The notes under the pieces are model-generated. The model did no database searches, was not told where the DNA came from, and was given only the letters and a program-made list of their open reading frames with translations. From Polyangiaceae bacterium (GTDB lineage Bacteria > Myxococcota_A > Polyangia > Polyangiales > Polyangiaceae), in the NCBI GenBank assembly GCA_025937785.1, contig JAICQQ010000028.1, positions 1-59,010 of the forward strand: a stretch of 59,010 nt of DNA. Reading direction: 5' to 3'. The translations under genes were made by a program, and so were the position numbers. Of this stretch, positions 9,163-18,169 are shown piece after piece (positions within the stretch are counted from its first letter, which is position 1; every line of letters starts with the position of its first letter).

Positions 9163-11013
9163 TTACGGGGCGACCGGCGCACGGCGCAGGCGGAATGCCG
9201 GGTCTTCGATGAGCCCGAGCAGCAGACTAGAAAAGCTGCGTTGGTTGCCGATGAACTCTTTGGTGGAGTGCTCGACAGCGCACGAATCTTGACCGCCGGG
9301 GTCGCGGCCGTGGGCGTACAAGAATACGCGGCTCGAGAGGCACGCGGCCGCTGCGGGCATGGCGGCAAGCTTCTGGCCGAGCTGAGCGACGGAGTCGAAG
9401 CTCGGATCGGCCTCGTCGTCGGGAAAGGCGGGCGTGACGGGGTAGGTGCTGAGGTCGACGCTGGCGTCGAAACGGCCGCTGGGGTCGAACTGCTCGAAGC
9501 CGACGCCGATGGGATCGATGGCCGAGTGGCAGCCGGCGCATTGCGGGCGTTCGTTGCGCTCCGCGATGATCTGCATGCGCGTCAGACCGACCAGCTCTTC
9601 GCCGATGGCGTCGAGCTCCTCGGCGTCGATGTATAGCTGCTCACACAGGAACGTGCTGCGGAGCCAGTTGCCGCGCAGCGCTACGGAGTCTCCGTCGGAC
9701 TTGGCGCTCAGCAGGCTGGCGTGGGTCAAAAGGCCCGTATTCGCGCGCGGGTCTCCTGCGGGAAACTCGACGCGTCCGTCCGCTGCTGGAGTCGGCAAGC
9801 CATAGTAGTCGGCGAGCGCGGGACTGACGAACGTGTGGTTGGCCGTCAACGCACCGAAGAAGTCGGTGCCGGCACTCCAGGCGAACTCCGCGAGGAAAGC
9901 GTCCGTCTCGTCTTGCATCGACGGCATCAACCCAGCCGTCCAATCCGCCGCAGGCTCTTTGGGCGCTTTCATCTCGTCGTAGTTGAGCCATTCGCGGAAA
10001 AACGTCTCGAAGTAGACCTGCGCGCGCGGGTCGGCGAGCATTTGAGTCGCGGCGGCCTGCAACCCTTCGAGCGTGTCGAGGGCGCCAGCGTCCGCTTGGC
10101 TCAAGAGTTCGGGGCTAGGCGCGCGACCCCAGGTTGCGAACGAGAGCCGTGAAGCCACTTCGCGCGCGGTCAGGTTCGACAGGCCGTCCGTCGCGTCGCC
10201 CAACTCGACCCGATACAAGAAGTTCGGGGAAGAGAGGATGACTTCGAGCGCGTAGCGGAACTGATCCTCGGTGTTCGCGCCGACTTCAGCGGCGCGCGTC
10301 GTGATGTTCGATACCTCGTCGGCTTCGAGGGGGCGCCGGTAGGCGAGCTCGCCGAAGTCGGTGACGAAGCTGTCGAGGCAGCCAGCCGCGTCGACGTCGC
10401 AGCCGACGACCTGAGCCAAGCGGTTCGTGTCGGCGAAGAGCAGATCGGCTTGTGCTTGCGCGACCTGCAGGTAGGTCCGGAGTAGGGTGGACGATATGGT
10501 GTGCAGCTCGGCGTAGGCGGTGAAACCTTCTTGCGCGACGTCGCCAGGCACTGCGTCGACGTTGGGGGGCTCGCTCAGTTGCAGAAGATCTTGCAGGGTC
10601 AGCTGATATTCGAGGCGCGTCAGGCGGCGCAGCACCGTGGGAGCGGCGTCCACGCCTGCCATTTGACAGCTCGTGCCCGTGATGAACTGACCGGAACCTT
10701 CGCCGTTTGCTTGGATATCGCCGCCGCCTCCGGTGGTGGCCGTGCTGGCGCCGGTCGTCGTGTTGCCGCCGCCCGTGGTCGTCGAGCTAGCGCTGCTGCC
10801 GTCGCTGCCGCTGCCGTCACTGCCGCTGCCGTCACTGCCGCTGCCATTGCCGTTGCCGCCGTCGGTCTCAGACCCCGCGGGCGCTGGGTTGGCGCCACCG
10901 ATTTCACCAGTGCAGCCGGTGAGAGCGAGGCAGCCAGCGAGCGCGACGTAGCCTGTGAGAGCCAGGCCCGCGCGGTGCCTCGCGATCGAGCCCCGCTTCG
11001 AAAGGCACTTCAT
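9163..11013 (-). CDS. DUF1592-family lipoprotein with one CxxCH haem-binding-like motif
   Basis: A 616-residue protein from ATG 11013 (MKCLSKRG); the signal ends at an LTGC lipobox. A linker with Ser/Gly/Asp repeats follows. Domains in order are DUF1587 (RRLTRLEYQLTLQDLL), DUF1595 (YRRPLEADEV...SSPNFLYRVELG), DUF1592 (REVASRLSFATWG...FFREWLNYDEM), DUF1588 (FVSPALADYYGLP...GNWLRSTFLCEQL, then CAGCHSAIDPIGVGFE) and DUF1585 (VFLYAHGRDP...LIEDPAFRLR). The CAGCH motif could bind one c-type haem. These multi-DUF proteins are typical partners of DUF1552 proteins, encoded immediately downstream. An electron-transfer or oxidative role in the envelope is plausible but not established. Confidence 0.9.
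   Translation of the reverse strand: MKCLSKRGSIARHRAGLALTGYVALAGCLALTGCTGEIGGANPAPAGSETDGGNGNGSGSDGSGSDGSGSDGSSASSTTTGGGNTTTGASTATTGGGGDIQANGEGSGQFITGTSCQMAGVDAAPTVLRRLTRLEYQLTLQDLLQLSEPPNVDAVPGDVAQEGFTAYAELHTISSTLLRTYLQVAQAQADLLFADTNRLAQVVGCDVDAAGCLDSFVTDFGELAYRRPLEADEVSNITTRAAEVGANTEDQFRYALEVILSSPNFLYRVELGDATDGLSNLTAREVASRLSFATWGRAPSPELLSQADAGALDTLEGLQAAATQMLADPRAQVYFETFFREWLNYDEMKAPKEPAADWTAGLMPSMQDETDAFLAEFAWSAGTDFFGALTANHTFVSPALADYYGLPTPAADGRVEFPAGDPRANTGLLTHASLLSAKSDGDSVALRGNWLRSTFLCEQLYIDAEELDAIGEELVGLTRMQIIAERNERPQCAGCHSAIDPIGVGFEQFDPSGRFDASVDLSTYPVTPAFPDDEADPSFDSVAQLGQKLAAMPAAAACLSSRVFLYAHGRDPGGQDSCAVEHSTKEFIGNQRSFSSLLLGLIEDPAFRLRRAPVAP
10793..10849. repeat. 15-bp tandem repeat inside the DUF1592 linker
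   Basis: About 3.8 near-identical copies of ctgccgctgccgtca (for example 10805-10819 and 10820-10834), followed by a degenerate copy. In the reverse frame it encodes repeating Gly-Ser-Asp-Gly-Ser units of the lipoprotein linker. Copy number is likely to vary between strains. Confidence 0.8.
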
Positions 11014-11313
11014 CCGCTCAGCATACAGCCGATCGGCTTCCAGAACCAAGGCGTTAGGCTTCTCAGAAGCGCGCTTTCTGCGCGTTTTCTGCGGTGTTGG
11101 CGCTGCTGGCGCAGAATGGAGCGTGGATGGAAAAGCTTCTCGCGTGGCGTCGATTCCCACGTCGAGGGCCCACCTAGTCCGTTCGCAATGCAGCTTTCGT
11201 GAGACACCATCGCGTCACGCCACCTAGAGGTACCCCAAGACAGCTCCCACGTTGCCGCGTGAAACTTTCTGTCGTCATGAAATCCAGCTTTCAAATGTCG
11301 TTGACCTTGGAAT

Positions 11314-12756
11314 ATGACTGGCTCGATGAAGCGGCCGGTCCTGGTGGGTGCATGGGTGCTCAGCGGCGCCCTGATCGCTGCTGCTTGCGCCCAGGCCGTC
11401 TCCGCCGACCACGCGGGCGCGACCAGCGGCGGCGCGGGGGGCACGGAGCAGGGTGGCAGCGGTGGCACGGCGTCGATGCTGACCATGGCTTCTTCTTCGA
11501 ATGCCAGCGGCGGTGTGAGCGGCACCAGCACCAGCACCAGCTCGGGCGGCGGCGGTGGGGGGGCCAGCCCGGTGACGACGACGGGAGGGCCGGGTTCCGT
11601 CGGAGGCGCCGCGGGCGCCCCGAGCACCACCCAGGGCGGCGGCGGCGTTCCCGCGGACGCCTGCGCCGTGGCCGAAGACTGCGAGCCGATCGAGGGCGAG
11701 TGCGTGTTGTGCGAGCTCGGTCCGAGCGCCTTCAACGAGTGCGTGAGCCAGGGGCCGAGCGCCTGCGACAGTGACCAACGCGATGCTTGCGAGCTTTGTG
11801 ACGGCAGCGATCTGGGTGACGCGCCCGCGAGCTGCGTGGATTTCGGTGAGCCCGGCGAGTTCAGTGGTGGAAGCGTACGCTGCAATGACACTTGCGACGG
11901 TTACGACACCAGCGCTTGCAGCGTGTGCGGCAACGACGTGAAGGATGCGGGCGAGGCCTGCGACGGCACTGACATCCCGGCCGCCAATTGTGCGGCGCTG
12001 CGGCTACCGCCACCCGCCACCGGCGAAGACGTCGCTCTGCCGTGCTTGGAGAGCTGTGACTACGACCGGTCCAGCTGCGCACGCTGCAGTGTGCCGGAAA
12101 CGGACTGCCTGCTCGGCGCCGACTCCGACTGCAGCGGCGCGAGCTGCGCTGGAAAGCAGTGTGCGGCAGGCGAGACCTGTGTGATGGCCTGCGGTAACGC
12201 CGAGTCGTGCACCGGACTTTCCTGCAACATGTCGGCTCACTGCAGCGCGACCTGCGGCGAGTTCGGGGTCTGTGACGAGACCTGCGAGCCGTTTTCGGAG
12301 TGCGCGCTCGATTGCGCGGGCGCTTACGACTCGAGCTGCGGTTTGACGTGCGCGCCCGGCGCGACGTGCACGCTCGCGTGCGGACAGCCCGCTGACGGCG
12401 GCGAGAACCCCGCGGCGTGTCAGATCGAGTGTGCCGTCGGCTCGAACTGCAGCGTCGTGGCGGGGGTGCACGAAGCGGCGCCTACGGGCACGGCTTACTG
12501 CGCGGCGGGGGCAACCTGTGACTACCTGTGCCGGAGCCAGAGCGACTGCAGCGGCCTCAGCGTCGTCTGCGCCGAGGGCGCGACTTGCAACATCGAGTGT
12601 GTCGAGTTCGCAACCACGTGCCCGTCGGTCAATTGCGAGGCAGGCTCGCTCTGTCTCTTCGATTGCGGCAGCAACGCCTGCAACGCACCTACCTGCGCGG
12701 ATGGCGCCGATTGCCAGTGCGTCGGCGCGATCTGCGACTTCGAGCTGCCCGGGTGA
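11314..12756 (+). CDS. Cysteine-rich secreted lipoprotein
   Basis: A 480-residue protein. A signal (MKRPVLVGAWVLSGALIAAAC) ends in a lipobox-like Cys; the start may be 11314 or the ATG at 11326. A Gly/Ser/Thr linker covers residues about 25-115. The rest is extremely Cys-rich, in short units resembling the Cys-rich repeats of myxobacterial surface proteins: an N-terminal C-x2-C-D-G-S type section with CNDTCDGYDTSACSVCGNDV, then many short C-x4-7-C turns (GATCTLACGQ, GATCNIECVE, GSLCLFDCGSNAC). Likely heavily disulphide-bonded and displayed on the surface. No ligand can be named. It is divergent from the DUF1592 gene, sharing a 300-bp intergenic region in which I see no convincing promoter. 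Confidence 0.75.
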   Translation: MTGSMKRPVLVGAWVLSGALIAAACAQAVSADHAGATSGGAGGTEQGGSGGTASMLTMASSSNASGGVSGTSTSTSSGGGGGGASPVTTTGGPGSVGGAAGAPSTTQGGGGVPADACAVAEDCEPIEGECVLCELGPSAFNECVSQGPSACDSDQRDACELCDGSDLGDAPASCVDFGEPGEFSGGSVRCNDTCDGYDTSACSVCGNDVKDAGEACDGTDIPAANCAALRLPPPATGEDVALPCLESCDYDRSSCARCSVPETDCLLGADSDCSGASCAGKQCAAGETCVMACGNAESCTGLSCNMSAHCSATCGEFGVCDETCEPFSECALDCAGAYDSSCGLTCAPGATCTLACGQPADGGENPAACQIECAVGSNCSVVAGVHEAAPTGTAYCAAGATCDYLCRSQSDCSGLSVVCAEGATCNIECVEFATTCPSVNCEAGSLCLFDCGSNACNAPTCADGADCQCVGAICDFELPG

Positions 12757-12765
12757 TGCTGGGTG

Positions 12766-12912
12766 TCAGCGGCTGACGAATTCAGCCATGCCGAGCACGA
12801 TGACGCAGAGGACTGCGCAGAAGACGACTGTCTTCACGAACATCCAGCCCAAGGTTCTGAGACCGAGCGGCCCGTCGCTGATTGACGCACCCTTGTTCGT
12901 ACTGGTTCCCAT
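12766..12912 (-). CDS. 48-residue single-pass membrane protein
   Basis: The start at ATG 12912 is fixed by a strong GGGAGG site seven bases upstream (12919-12925 in + coordinates). The peptide is MGTSTNKGASISDGP, then LGLRTLGW, then one membrane helix (residues about 24-42, FVKTVVFCAVLCVIVLGM) and a short AEFVSR tail. No family recognised. It converges on the Cys-rich lipoprotein gene with a 9-bp gap. Confidence 0.6.
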   Translation of the reverse strand: MGTSTNKGASISDGPLGLRTLGWMFVKTVVFCAVLCVIVLGMAEFVSR

Positions 12913-13296
12913 CCCGCTACCTCCCAAATGCTGACTGTCTGAACCCACAGGCTGCACGCCGGCTCCCTTCCACGGGCCAGCTCAGCCGTCCACTCACGAA
13001 GAATTAGTGCAAGAGTGGGCCGCGGGCCACGGACAAAGGCGCACTCATCGTCCAGAACTTGCGCCTCGTTACCCAAGATACTCTCGCTGCGCGCAGTTGA
13101 ACCCGCGGCGACGTCGTGCTCAAGCTGGATGTAGGGTCGCTGTCTCCATGCCAGTGGGCTTTGCGCTCATGCGTGCCAGCCCGCCGCGCTATGTGGACAT
13201 ATTGCGCATAAGGCTCCTCAAATCATTGCCAAGCCACCCGGTCTTGGGGGTAGATCGTTGCGTCGGGTCAAGGTATCGTTTGCACCAGGGGTTGAG
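12913..13296. other. Intergenic region without a supportable gene
   Basis: 384 bp between divergent genes. It holds the Shine-Dalgarno site of the 48-residue gene at its left edge and an aggggttgag site for the next gene at its right edge. I see no RNA gene or clear promoter. Confidence 0.5.
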
Positions 13297-13854
13297 ATGG
13301 CAGAAATGGCGTTTGCCCTGCAAGGGGAGTTGCTGGTCGTCGTGCACAACGAATGCGCGCCGGCCCAAACGCGTTGGGAAGAGTTCTGTCGCGAGTGCCA
13401 CCGCAGTTACGTCGAGCTGCGAGGCGCCGAATCCGGCGCGGTGTTGGTCGCCTCCGACGGAGGGGGTCCCGATGTGGTGCAGCGCGCTCAGCTCTTGAAG
13501 GCCGTGGAGCGCACGCCGGTGCGCACGGCGGTCGTGAGCCCGTCGTTGGGTGTGCGGCGCATCCACGCTGCGCTGCAGCTGTTCAACGAACACGCGCGGT
13601 GCTTCGACGTCCCTGAATGGAGGGACGCCCTGCAACATCTGGGCATCAATCCGCGCCAGTACGGTGACCTCGCGCGAACGCTCGCTGCGCTTTGCGAAGT
13701 CGTTCCGCGGGCGGTCACGGCGCAAACCCTGCGGAACGAGCTGGCCGACGAGCATCGACGTTTCGCTCGGAAGCTCGATTCGGGGATCCAGGGCAAGGGT
13801 CCGACGTCCTCGGGCCCCATCGGTCTGCTGCAACGCATTCGGCGTGGGGCCTGA
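13297..13854 (+). CDS. Conserved hypothetical cytoplasmic protein, possible STAS-like fold
   Basis: A 185-residue protein. ATG 13297 (MAEMAFALQG), with aggggttgag upstream, is preferred over a TTG at 13258. The N-terminal half alternates short strands and helices (LLVVVHNECAPAQTRWEEF, SGAVLVASDGGGP, VRTAVVSPSLGVRRIHAALQLF), a pattern like STAS/SpoIIAA proteins. A helical section (WRDALQHLGINPRQYGDLARTL) and a basic tail follow. The fold suggestion is inference only; no catalytic motif is visible. Convergent with the DUF3047 gene. Confidence 0.6.
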   Translation: MAEMAFALQGELLVVVHNECAPAQTRWEEFCRECHRSYVELRGAESGAVLVASDGGGPDVVQRAQLLKAVERTPVRTAVVSPSLGVRRIHAALQLFNEHARCFDVPEWRDALQHLGINPRQYGDLARTLAALCEVVPRAVTAQTLRNELADEHRRFARKLDSGIQGKGPTSSGPIGLLQRIRRGA

Positions 13855-13886
13855 ACGGCGAGCTCCGGAAACCGAGGGCCCACCAA

Positions 13887-14624
13887 TCAGCCGGGGCGGC
13901 ACAGCCGAAAGTCAGCGTAGTAGGCTTCGGCTTCCGAGCCCGTCGCATCGGCGTCGGTCAGGATCGCAATTCCGTTCGGACCAGGTGGATCTTCGACCTT
14001 GAAGAGGCGCCGGTAGTCGGAGCGGACGTCGACCTGCACCGTGTGCCACTGCCCCACGCCCGCGGCGCCGCTTTGCATTACGCGCACGAAGTCGTGTCCG
14101 AGCCGCTTGGAAATTTCAGTGCCGACTTTGAGGGTGGAGCTCCACGTGTACTTGATGCTGTTCACCTTGAACGGGAAGCCAATATCCCAGAAGCCGTACA
14201 CGGCGGCGCTGCAGTCGTTCTGGCTCATGCTGTTCTCGTTGCCCCCCGTGGGAAGCTTCATGGCCTTCCACTGGAACTGCAAGACGGGGTACTGCTTCAG
14301 ATCCCAGCCGTCGAACGCCTTGCCGATGGTGATCGCCTGGTCTCGGTGGATCACGTGCAGCACCTTGCGAGCGCCGTCTTGCTCGACCACGAAGCGACCC
14401 CCCTGCGTGGCGAGCGCCATCTGGTCCGCCTCTTTCGTGCGCCAACCCTGCGGAAAGGCGCCGACCTTGCTGCTCGAGAAGCTTTCGAGCACGCGGTCGC
14501 AGACCACCTTGCCGGGTGCCGCCACGGCATTGCCAGCCTGGGTGATTACCCCCGCCACCGCGAGCAGCGCGACGGCAATCGAGGCGCCGGCGGGGCGCGA
14601 GCGAGTCTTGGACACGATGGGCAT
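13887..14624 (-). CDS. Secreted DUF3047-family protein
   Basis: A 245-residue protein with an N-terminal signal (AGASIAVALLAVAGVITQAGNAVA) cleaved near AVA-AP. The mature part matches DUF3047: a VLESFSSSKVGAFPQGWRTK start, a jelly-roll-like strand pattern, YPVLQFQWKAMKLPTGGNE in the centre, YTWSSTLKVGT and a closing EAYYADFRLC. The family resembles carbohydrate-binding-like beta-sandwich domains, but its role is unknown. It is likely monocistronic; the ABC importer genes that follow upstream on this strand end 185 bp away. Confidence 0.75.
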   Translation of the reverse strand: MPIVSKTRSRPAGASIAVALLAVAGVITQAGNAVAAPGKVVCDRVLESFSSSKVGAFPQGWRTKEADQMALATQGGRFVVEQDGARKVLHVIHRDQAITIGKAFDGWDLKQYPVLQFQWKAMKLPTGGNENSMSQNDCSAAVYGFWDIGFPFKVNSIKYTWSSTLKVGTEISKRLGHDFVRVMQSGAAGVGQWHTVQVDVRSDYRRLFKVEDPPGPNGIAILTDADATGSEAEAYYADFRLCRPG

Positions 14625-14809
14625 GATGCCTCTTTCTGACGCGGCCCGGCGCCGAATTCAACCCGCCGTTAGCTCGGGCGGTGAGTACAGGCGAGGCGTC
14701 AGTGTCGGTTGGTGCGTACGGGCCCGCGGGGCTCGTCGGTATCGAGCGTTGTTTACGGGCCGCGTGGCTCGCGCTGGTCGGGGGGTACCGGCTGCGTGGC
14801 TCGCAGTGC

Positions 14810-15721
14810 TCAGCCGGGGATTTCGCTAAGACTGGGATAGGCTCGAGCGGCGTGGGGGTGGGCCGAGTCGCCGCCGTGCCCGTTGCCGTGGATCAAGCTT
14901 TCGAGCCGGCGCTTGGTGGCCAGAAAGTGACCTGTCAGGGATTGTTCCTGCCTCCGCGGGCGCGCGACGGGGACGTCGATGACCTCGAGCACGCGACCTG
15001 GGTGCGCGCCGAGCACGATGATGCGGTCCGAGAGGTAGATGGCTTCGTCCAGGTCGTGAGTGATGAACAAGATAGTGACGTCGACGCTCTGCCAGATCTG
15101 GAGCAGGTGGTTCTGCATGCTCGCTCGCGTCTGCGCATCGAGCGCGCCGAAGGGTTCGTCCATGAGCAGAATCCGCGGCTCGTTGGCGAGCGAGCGCGCG
15201 ATCGCCACGCGTTGCTTCATGCCTCCCGACAGCTGCGAGGGAAGGTGATCGGCGAACTTCGAGAGCCCCACGAGCTCGAGCCAGCGGAGCGCGCTGGCTT
15301 CCGCGGCCTTGCTCTTCAGACCTTTCATCTTCATGCCGAACATGACGTTCTTCTTGACGCTGAGCCATGGAAACAGCGTGTAACCTTGGAACACCATGCC
15401 GCGATCGGCGCCGGGGCCCTCGACCGGGGTGCCGTCGATGCACACTCTACCGCTGCTCGGGGCGTCGAGGCCCGCGATGATGCGAATCAAGGTGGACTTG
15501 CCACAACCGGACGGGCCGATCACGCTGACGAACTCTCGCTTTCGGACCTCGATGTCGATGCCTACCAGAGCATCGACGGGGCCTTGGGCGCTGTCGAAAC
15601 GGCGGCCGAGAGCCTGTGTGTCGAGCACGACTTCGCGCGCCGCAAGCTCATTGAGACGGGCCCTGACCTCCTCCGTGTGATGCTTGTAGTCGGGGAGCTC
15701 GAGCTGGTCGTTCGGGTTCAT
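14810..15721 (-). CDS. ABC importer ATPase, nitrate/sulfonate/taurine (TauB/SsuB) type
   Basis: A 303-residue ATPase. The ATG at 15721 is set by GAAGGAAG upstream and overlaps the permease stop by four bases (ATGA), indicating translational coupling. Motifs are Walker [11 protein letters not shown]-loop [14 protein letters not shown], signature [16 protein letters not shown], Walker [14 protein letters not shown] and switch His in [14 protein letters not shown]. It powers uptake through the adjacent permease from the lipoprotein binding protein at 16819-17895. The N-terminal 40 residues precede the usual ATPase start and are family-variable. Confidence 0.9.
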   Translation of the reverse strand: MNPNDQLELPDYKHHTEEVRARLNELAAREVVLDTQALGRRFDSAQGPVDALVGIDIEVRKREFVSVIGPSGCGKSTLIRIIAGLDAPSSGRVCIDGTPVEGPGADRGMVFQGYTLFPWLSVKKNVMFGMKMKGLKSKAAEASALRWLELVGLSKFADHLPSQLSGGMKQRVAIARSLANEPRILLMDEPFGALDAQTRASMQNHLLQIWQSVDVTILFITHDLDEAIYLSDRIIVLGAHPGRVLEVIDVPVARPRRQEQSLTGHFLATKRRLESLIHGNGHGGDSAHPHAARAYPSLSEIPG

Positions 15722-16785
15722 GTGCTTCCTTCGGGGGCATCCGCGAGCGCCGGCCGCTGCCACCCGACGAAGCTTCGCACCCGCGCGGCCAGCTGTGCAA
15801 GCCTGGTGTCACCGCTTTCCCAGGGAAAGACGCAGCGCCCGATCCAGGCCAGCACCTGATCGCAGAACAAGCCGATCAATCCGATCATGATGATCGAAGC
15901 GTAGACATTGTCGAAGTGCCGGTAGCGCTGTTGCTGGTAAATGAATGCGCTGATGCCGGACTTCTCGCCGATGAGTTCGGCGACCACCAGGTAGGTCCAA
16001 GCCCAGCCGATCAGGATGCGCATGTCACGAAACAGGTGCGGCACCGCCCCCGGGATCACCACGTGTGTCAGAAGCTGTCGATTGTTCGCGCCGAGCGTCT
16101 GCGCGGCGTGCAAGAGCGCCGGGTCGACCTGCCGCGTGGTGTTGGCCACCACCAGCACCATCTGAAAGAACGTCCCGATGAAGATGATGCTGATCTTGGG
16201 CTCGTCCGCGAGCCCGAGGACGGCCACGGCCAGCGCTCCGAACACCGGGGCGGGCATGTAGCGCACGAAGTCGACGAAGGGCTCGAACAAGCGCGAGCAT
16301 AGGCTGAAGGTGCCGCACAAGATCCCCAAGGGCAGCCCGAACAACGCCGCGTAGAAGAAGCCCCAGAAGATGATCCTGCAACTGTGCCACAGGCTTTCAT
16401 GCAGCCAGTAGTCACCGCGGCGCTCGGGTGCCGTGGTGAACGCAGTGTAGAAGGCGCGCGCCACCTCGTGTGGCGCGGAGAGGTAGATCGGGTTGGCCCG
16501 TTCGCCGCTCGCGAGTTTGGCGCCGGCCGCTCGCAGCACTTCGTTGCGCTGCTCGAAGACCTCGCGCTCTACCAGTTGCCCGGCGCTCAGGTAGTCGTGG
16601 CTACCCTTGACGCTGCTATCGCCCGCGTCGTGGACCAGCACCAAGGGGTGCCAGAGAAATGGCACGTAGCTGATGGCGCACCACAGCGCCAGAGGCATGA
16701 CGAACGCGAGCGCCGTAAGCCAGACTCGGTGCCGGGCGGGGAGCGGTTCGCGAACGCCGAACCAGCGCGTCTTTGCTGATGTCAT
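15718..16785 (-). CDS. ABC importer permease, TauC/SsuC type
   Basis: A 355-residue inner membrane protein, longer than the usual 250-280. After the first helix ([19 protein letters not shown]) there is an extra soluble segment of about 70 residues (about 50-125) before the core. The ATPase-coupling EAA-like loop is [20 protein letters not shown]. The core helices include [40 protein letters not shown] and [11 protein letters not shown]. The extra segment between helices 1 and 2 is also known in permeases of the urea-carboxylase-region importer type, in line with the binding protein. The middle gene of a three-gene operon. Confidence 0.88.
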   Translation of the reverse strand: MTSAKTRWFGVREPLPARHRVWLTALAFVMPLALWCAISYVPFLWHPLVLVHDAGDSSVKGSHDYLSAGQLVEREVFEQRNEVLRAAGAKLASGERANPIYLSAPHEVARAFYTAFTTAPERRGDYWLHESLWHSCRIIFWGFFYAALFGLPLGILCGTFSLCSRLFEPFVDFVRYMPAPVFGALAVAVLGLADEPKISIIFIGTFFQMVLVVANTTRQVDPALLHAAQTLGANNRQLLTHVVIPGAVPHLFRDMRILIGWAWTYLVVAELIGEKSGISAFIYQQQRYRHFDNVYASIIMIGLIGLFCDQVLAWIGRCVFPWESGDTRLAQLAARVRSFVGWQRPALADAPEGST

Positions 16786-16818
16786 GCCTCGGGTCGCCTG
16801 CAGCGTGCCAATGTCGAG

Positions 16819-17895
16819 CTACTTTTTGGCCTTCAGCACTTCGTCTACGAGGCTGGCATCGAGGTACCGTTCGTAGGGCATCGCGGTCTTGTACACGGCG
16901 TTCTTGACCTGGAACTCGTCGACGGTCTTGTTCGAAAAGTGGACGGAGGAGAGGTCGTCGCCCTTCTGGTAGTGCTTGAGGCCTTCGGCCAGCGTCAGGA
17001 AATAGGTGCCGCCCATGAGCGGTTTGTACTCTTCTGGGGTGAGGCCCACGCGCGCGCTCATGATCTTGGCGGCATCATCCAGATTCTTGGGATCCTTCAA
17101 ATAGTCGGCGATTCGCCCCCAGACTTTGACGACCTTCACCCAGTCAGCGCGCCGCTCTTTCAGGCTTTTGGGGTTCACCGCCAGCACGTCGTAGATGACG
17201 CCCGGCACGTCTTTGCTGGTGAAGATGGGCTTGGAACCGGGCAGCTCCTTGAGCGCCTGGCCGCTGTTCGGTTGCCAGGCGACCACGGCGTCCACTTCGC
17301 CGCTCTTCAACGTCTGGGGGGTCTGGTCGGTGGGCACGTTCTTGATCTTGATGTCCTTGTCGGTCATGCCGGACTTCTGCAGCGCGTTCATCAAGAGCAG
17401 GTGGCTGACGAATCCCACCTCCACGCCGACGGTCTTGCCCTTCAGCTGCTCGACCTTGTCGATGCCGGGCTTGCCGATGACCATGTCGTTGCCGTTGCTG
17501 TAGTCGTTGAGCAGGATGGCGACGCTCGGGGTGCCGCTACTGCCGGTCACGAGCTGGTCTCCGTTCGTCATCGTGCAAGCGTCGACCTTGCCTGCGGAGT
17601 AAGCCTCCATCGAGGGCACGTACTCGAACCAGGTGAAGTCGACTTCCACGCCCTCTTCCTTGAACCAGCCTTTCTGGATGCCGATCTCCCAGGCGACCCA
17701 GCCCGGCCAATCACTGTAAGCGATCTTCAAAGCGGGTCCGCTCGGCGTGCTGGGCAGCGTCGCGGGCACCGCTTGGCTCGCGGCGGGCGTCGCGAGCTGC
17801 TCTGGGTCCGGCGACGTTTGCTCGGCCTTCTTGCAGCCGCCCAGGAGCAGCGGAAGGAGCAGGAGGAGTAGGAACAATTTGAAGCGCTCGTGCAT
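16819..17895 (-). CDS. ABC importer substrate-binding lipoprotein, urea-carboxylase-region type
   Basis: A 358-residue periplasmic binding lipoprotein. The ATG at 17895 (MHERFKLF) is preferred over a TTG at 17913 because aaagga sits about 8 bases upstream. The signal ends in LLLGGC. The mature part is an NMT1/THI5-like binding protein: [58 protein letters not shown] and [20 protein letters not shown]. These stretches match my memory of the TIGR03427-type proteins encoded near urea carboxylase (now often guanidine carboxylase). No carboxylase lies in this window, so the ligand (urea, guanidine or another nitrogen compound) is inference. Confidence 0.85.
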   Translation of the reverse strand: MHERFKLFLLLLLLPLLLGGCKKAEQTSPDPEQLATPAASQAVPATLPSTPSGPALKIAYSDWPGWVAWEIGIQKGWFKEEGVEVDFTWFEYVPSMEAYSAGKVDACTMTNGDQLVTGSSGTPSVAILLNDYSNGNDMVIGKPGIDKVEQLKGKTVGVEVGFVSHLLLMNALQKSGMTDKDIKIKNVPTDQTPQTLKSGEVDAVVAWQPNSGQALKELPGSKPIFTSKDVPGVIYDVLAVNPKSLKERRADWVKVVKVWGRIADYLKDPKNLDDAAKIMSARVGLTPEEYKPLMGGTYFLTLAEGLKHYQKGDDLSSVHFSNKTVDEFQVKNAVYKTAMPYERYLDASLVDEVLKAKK

Positions 17896-17923
17896 CGTGG
17901 CAATTCCTTTCAAGCTTGTGGAC

Positions 17924-17938
17924 CAGCCCGGAGGGCTG
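17924..17938. promoter_or_regulatory. Short inverted repeat in the importer leader
   Basis: cagccc (17924-17929) and gggctg (17933-17938) form a 6-bp stem with a gga loop, about 30 bases upstream of the binding-protein start. It could affect translation or be incidental. No guanidine-I riboswitch consensus is recognisable in 17896-18169. Confidence 0.25.
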
Positions 17939-18169
17939 TGCCGTCAAGCGCGAGTCTCGCCAGGGAAGTCTGCCCAGCACGGATTGCTGCGATGTTTCTC
18001 GTGCATATCCTCGGCAGTGTCGGTAGCCAGATCTGACATGCTGCTGAAACAAGCCAGGGCCCGGAGAATCGGGCGGGCAACGCGCTCGAAACAGCGCGGA
18101 CTCGTGTCCTGGATTAAGGCCGCCACGATTGTGCGGGCGCGGTTTCGGGGAGCTTGCTAACTTCGGCCG

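Noticed and set aside
11010..11891. 293-codon minus-strand frame antisense to the Cys-rich lipoprotein
   Set aside because: It is a Pro/Ser-rich mirror of the Gly/Ser linker in a high-GC gene; it also overlaps the DUF1592 start region and has no domain.
17944..18126. 60-codon minus-strand frame upstream of the binding protein
   Set aside because: No ribosome-binding site, no recognisable motif and composition like random frame; a leader peptide role cannot be supported.
17896..18169. Possible guanidine-I (ykkC) riboswitch ahead of the importer
   Set aside because: The conserved CTAGGGTTCCG, GGTCCGAGAG and ACACGG segments of that riboswitch are not found; only a 6-bp hairpin is present.
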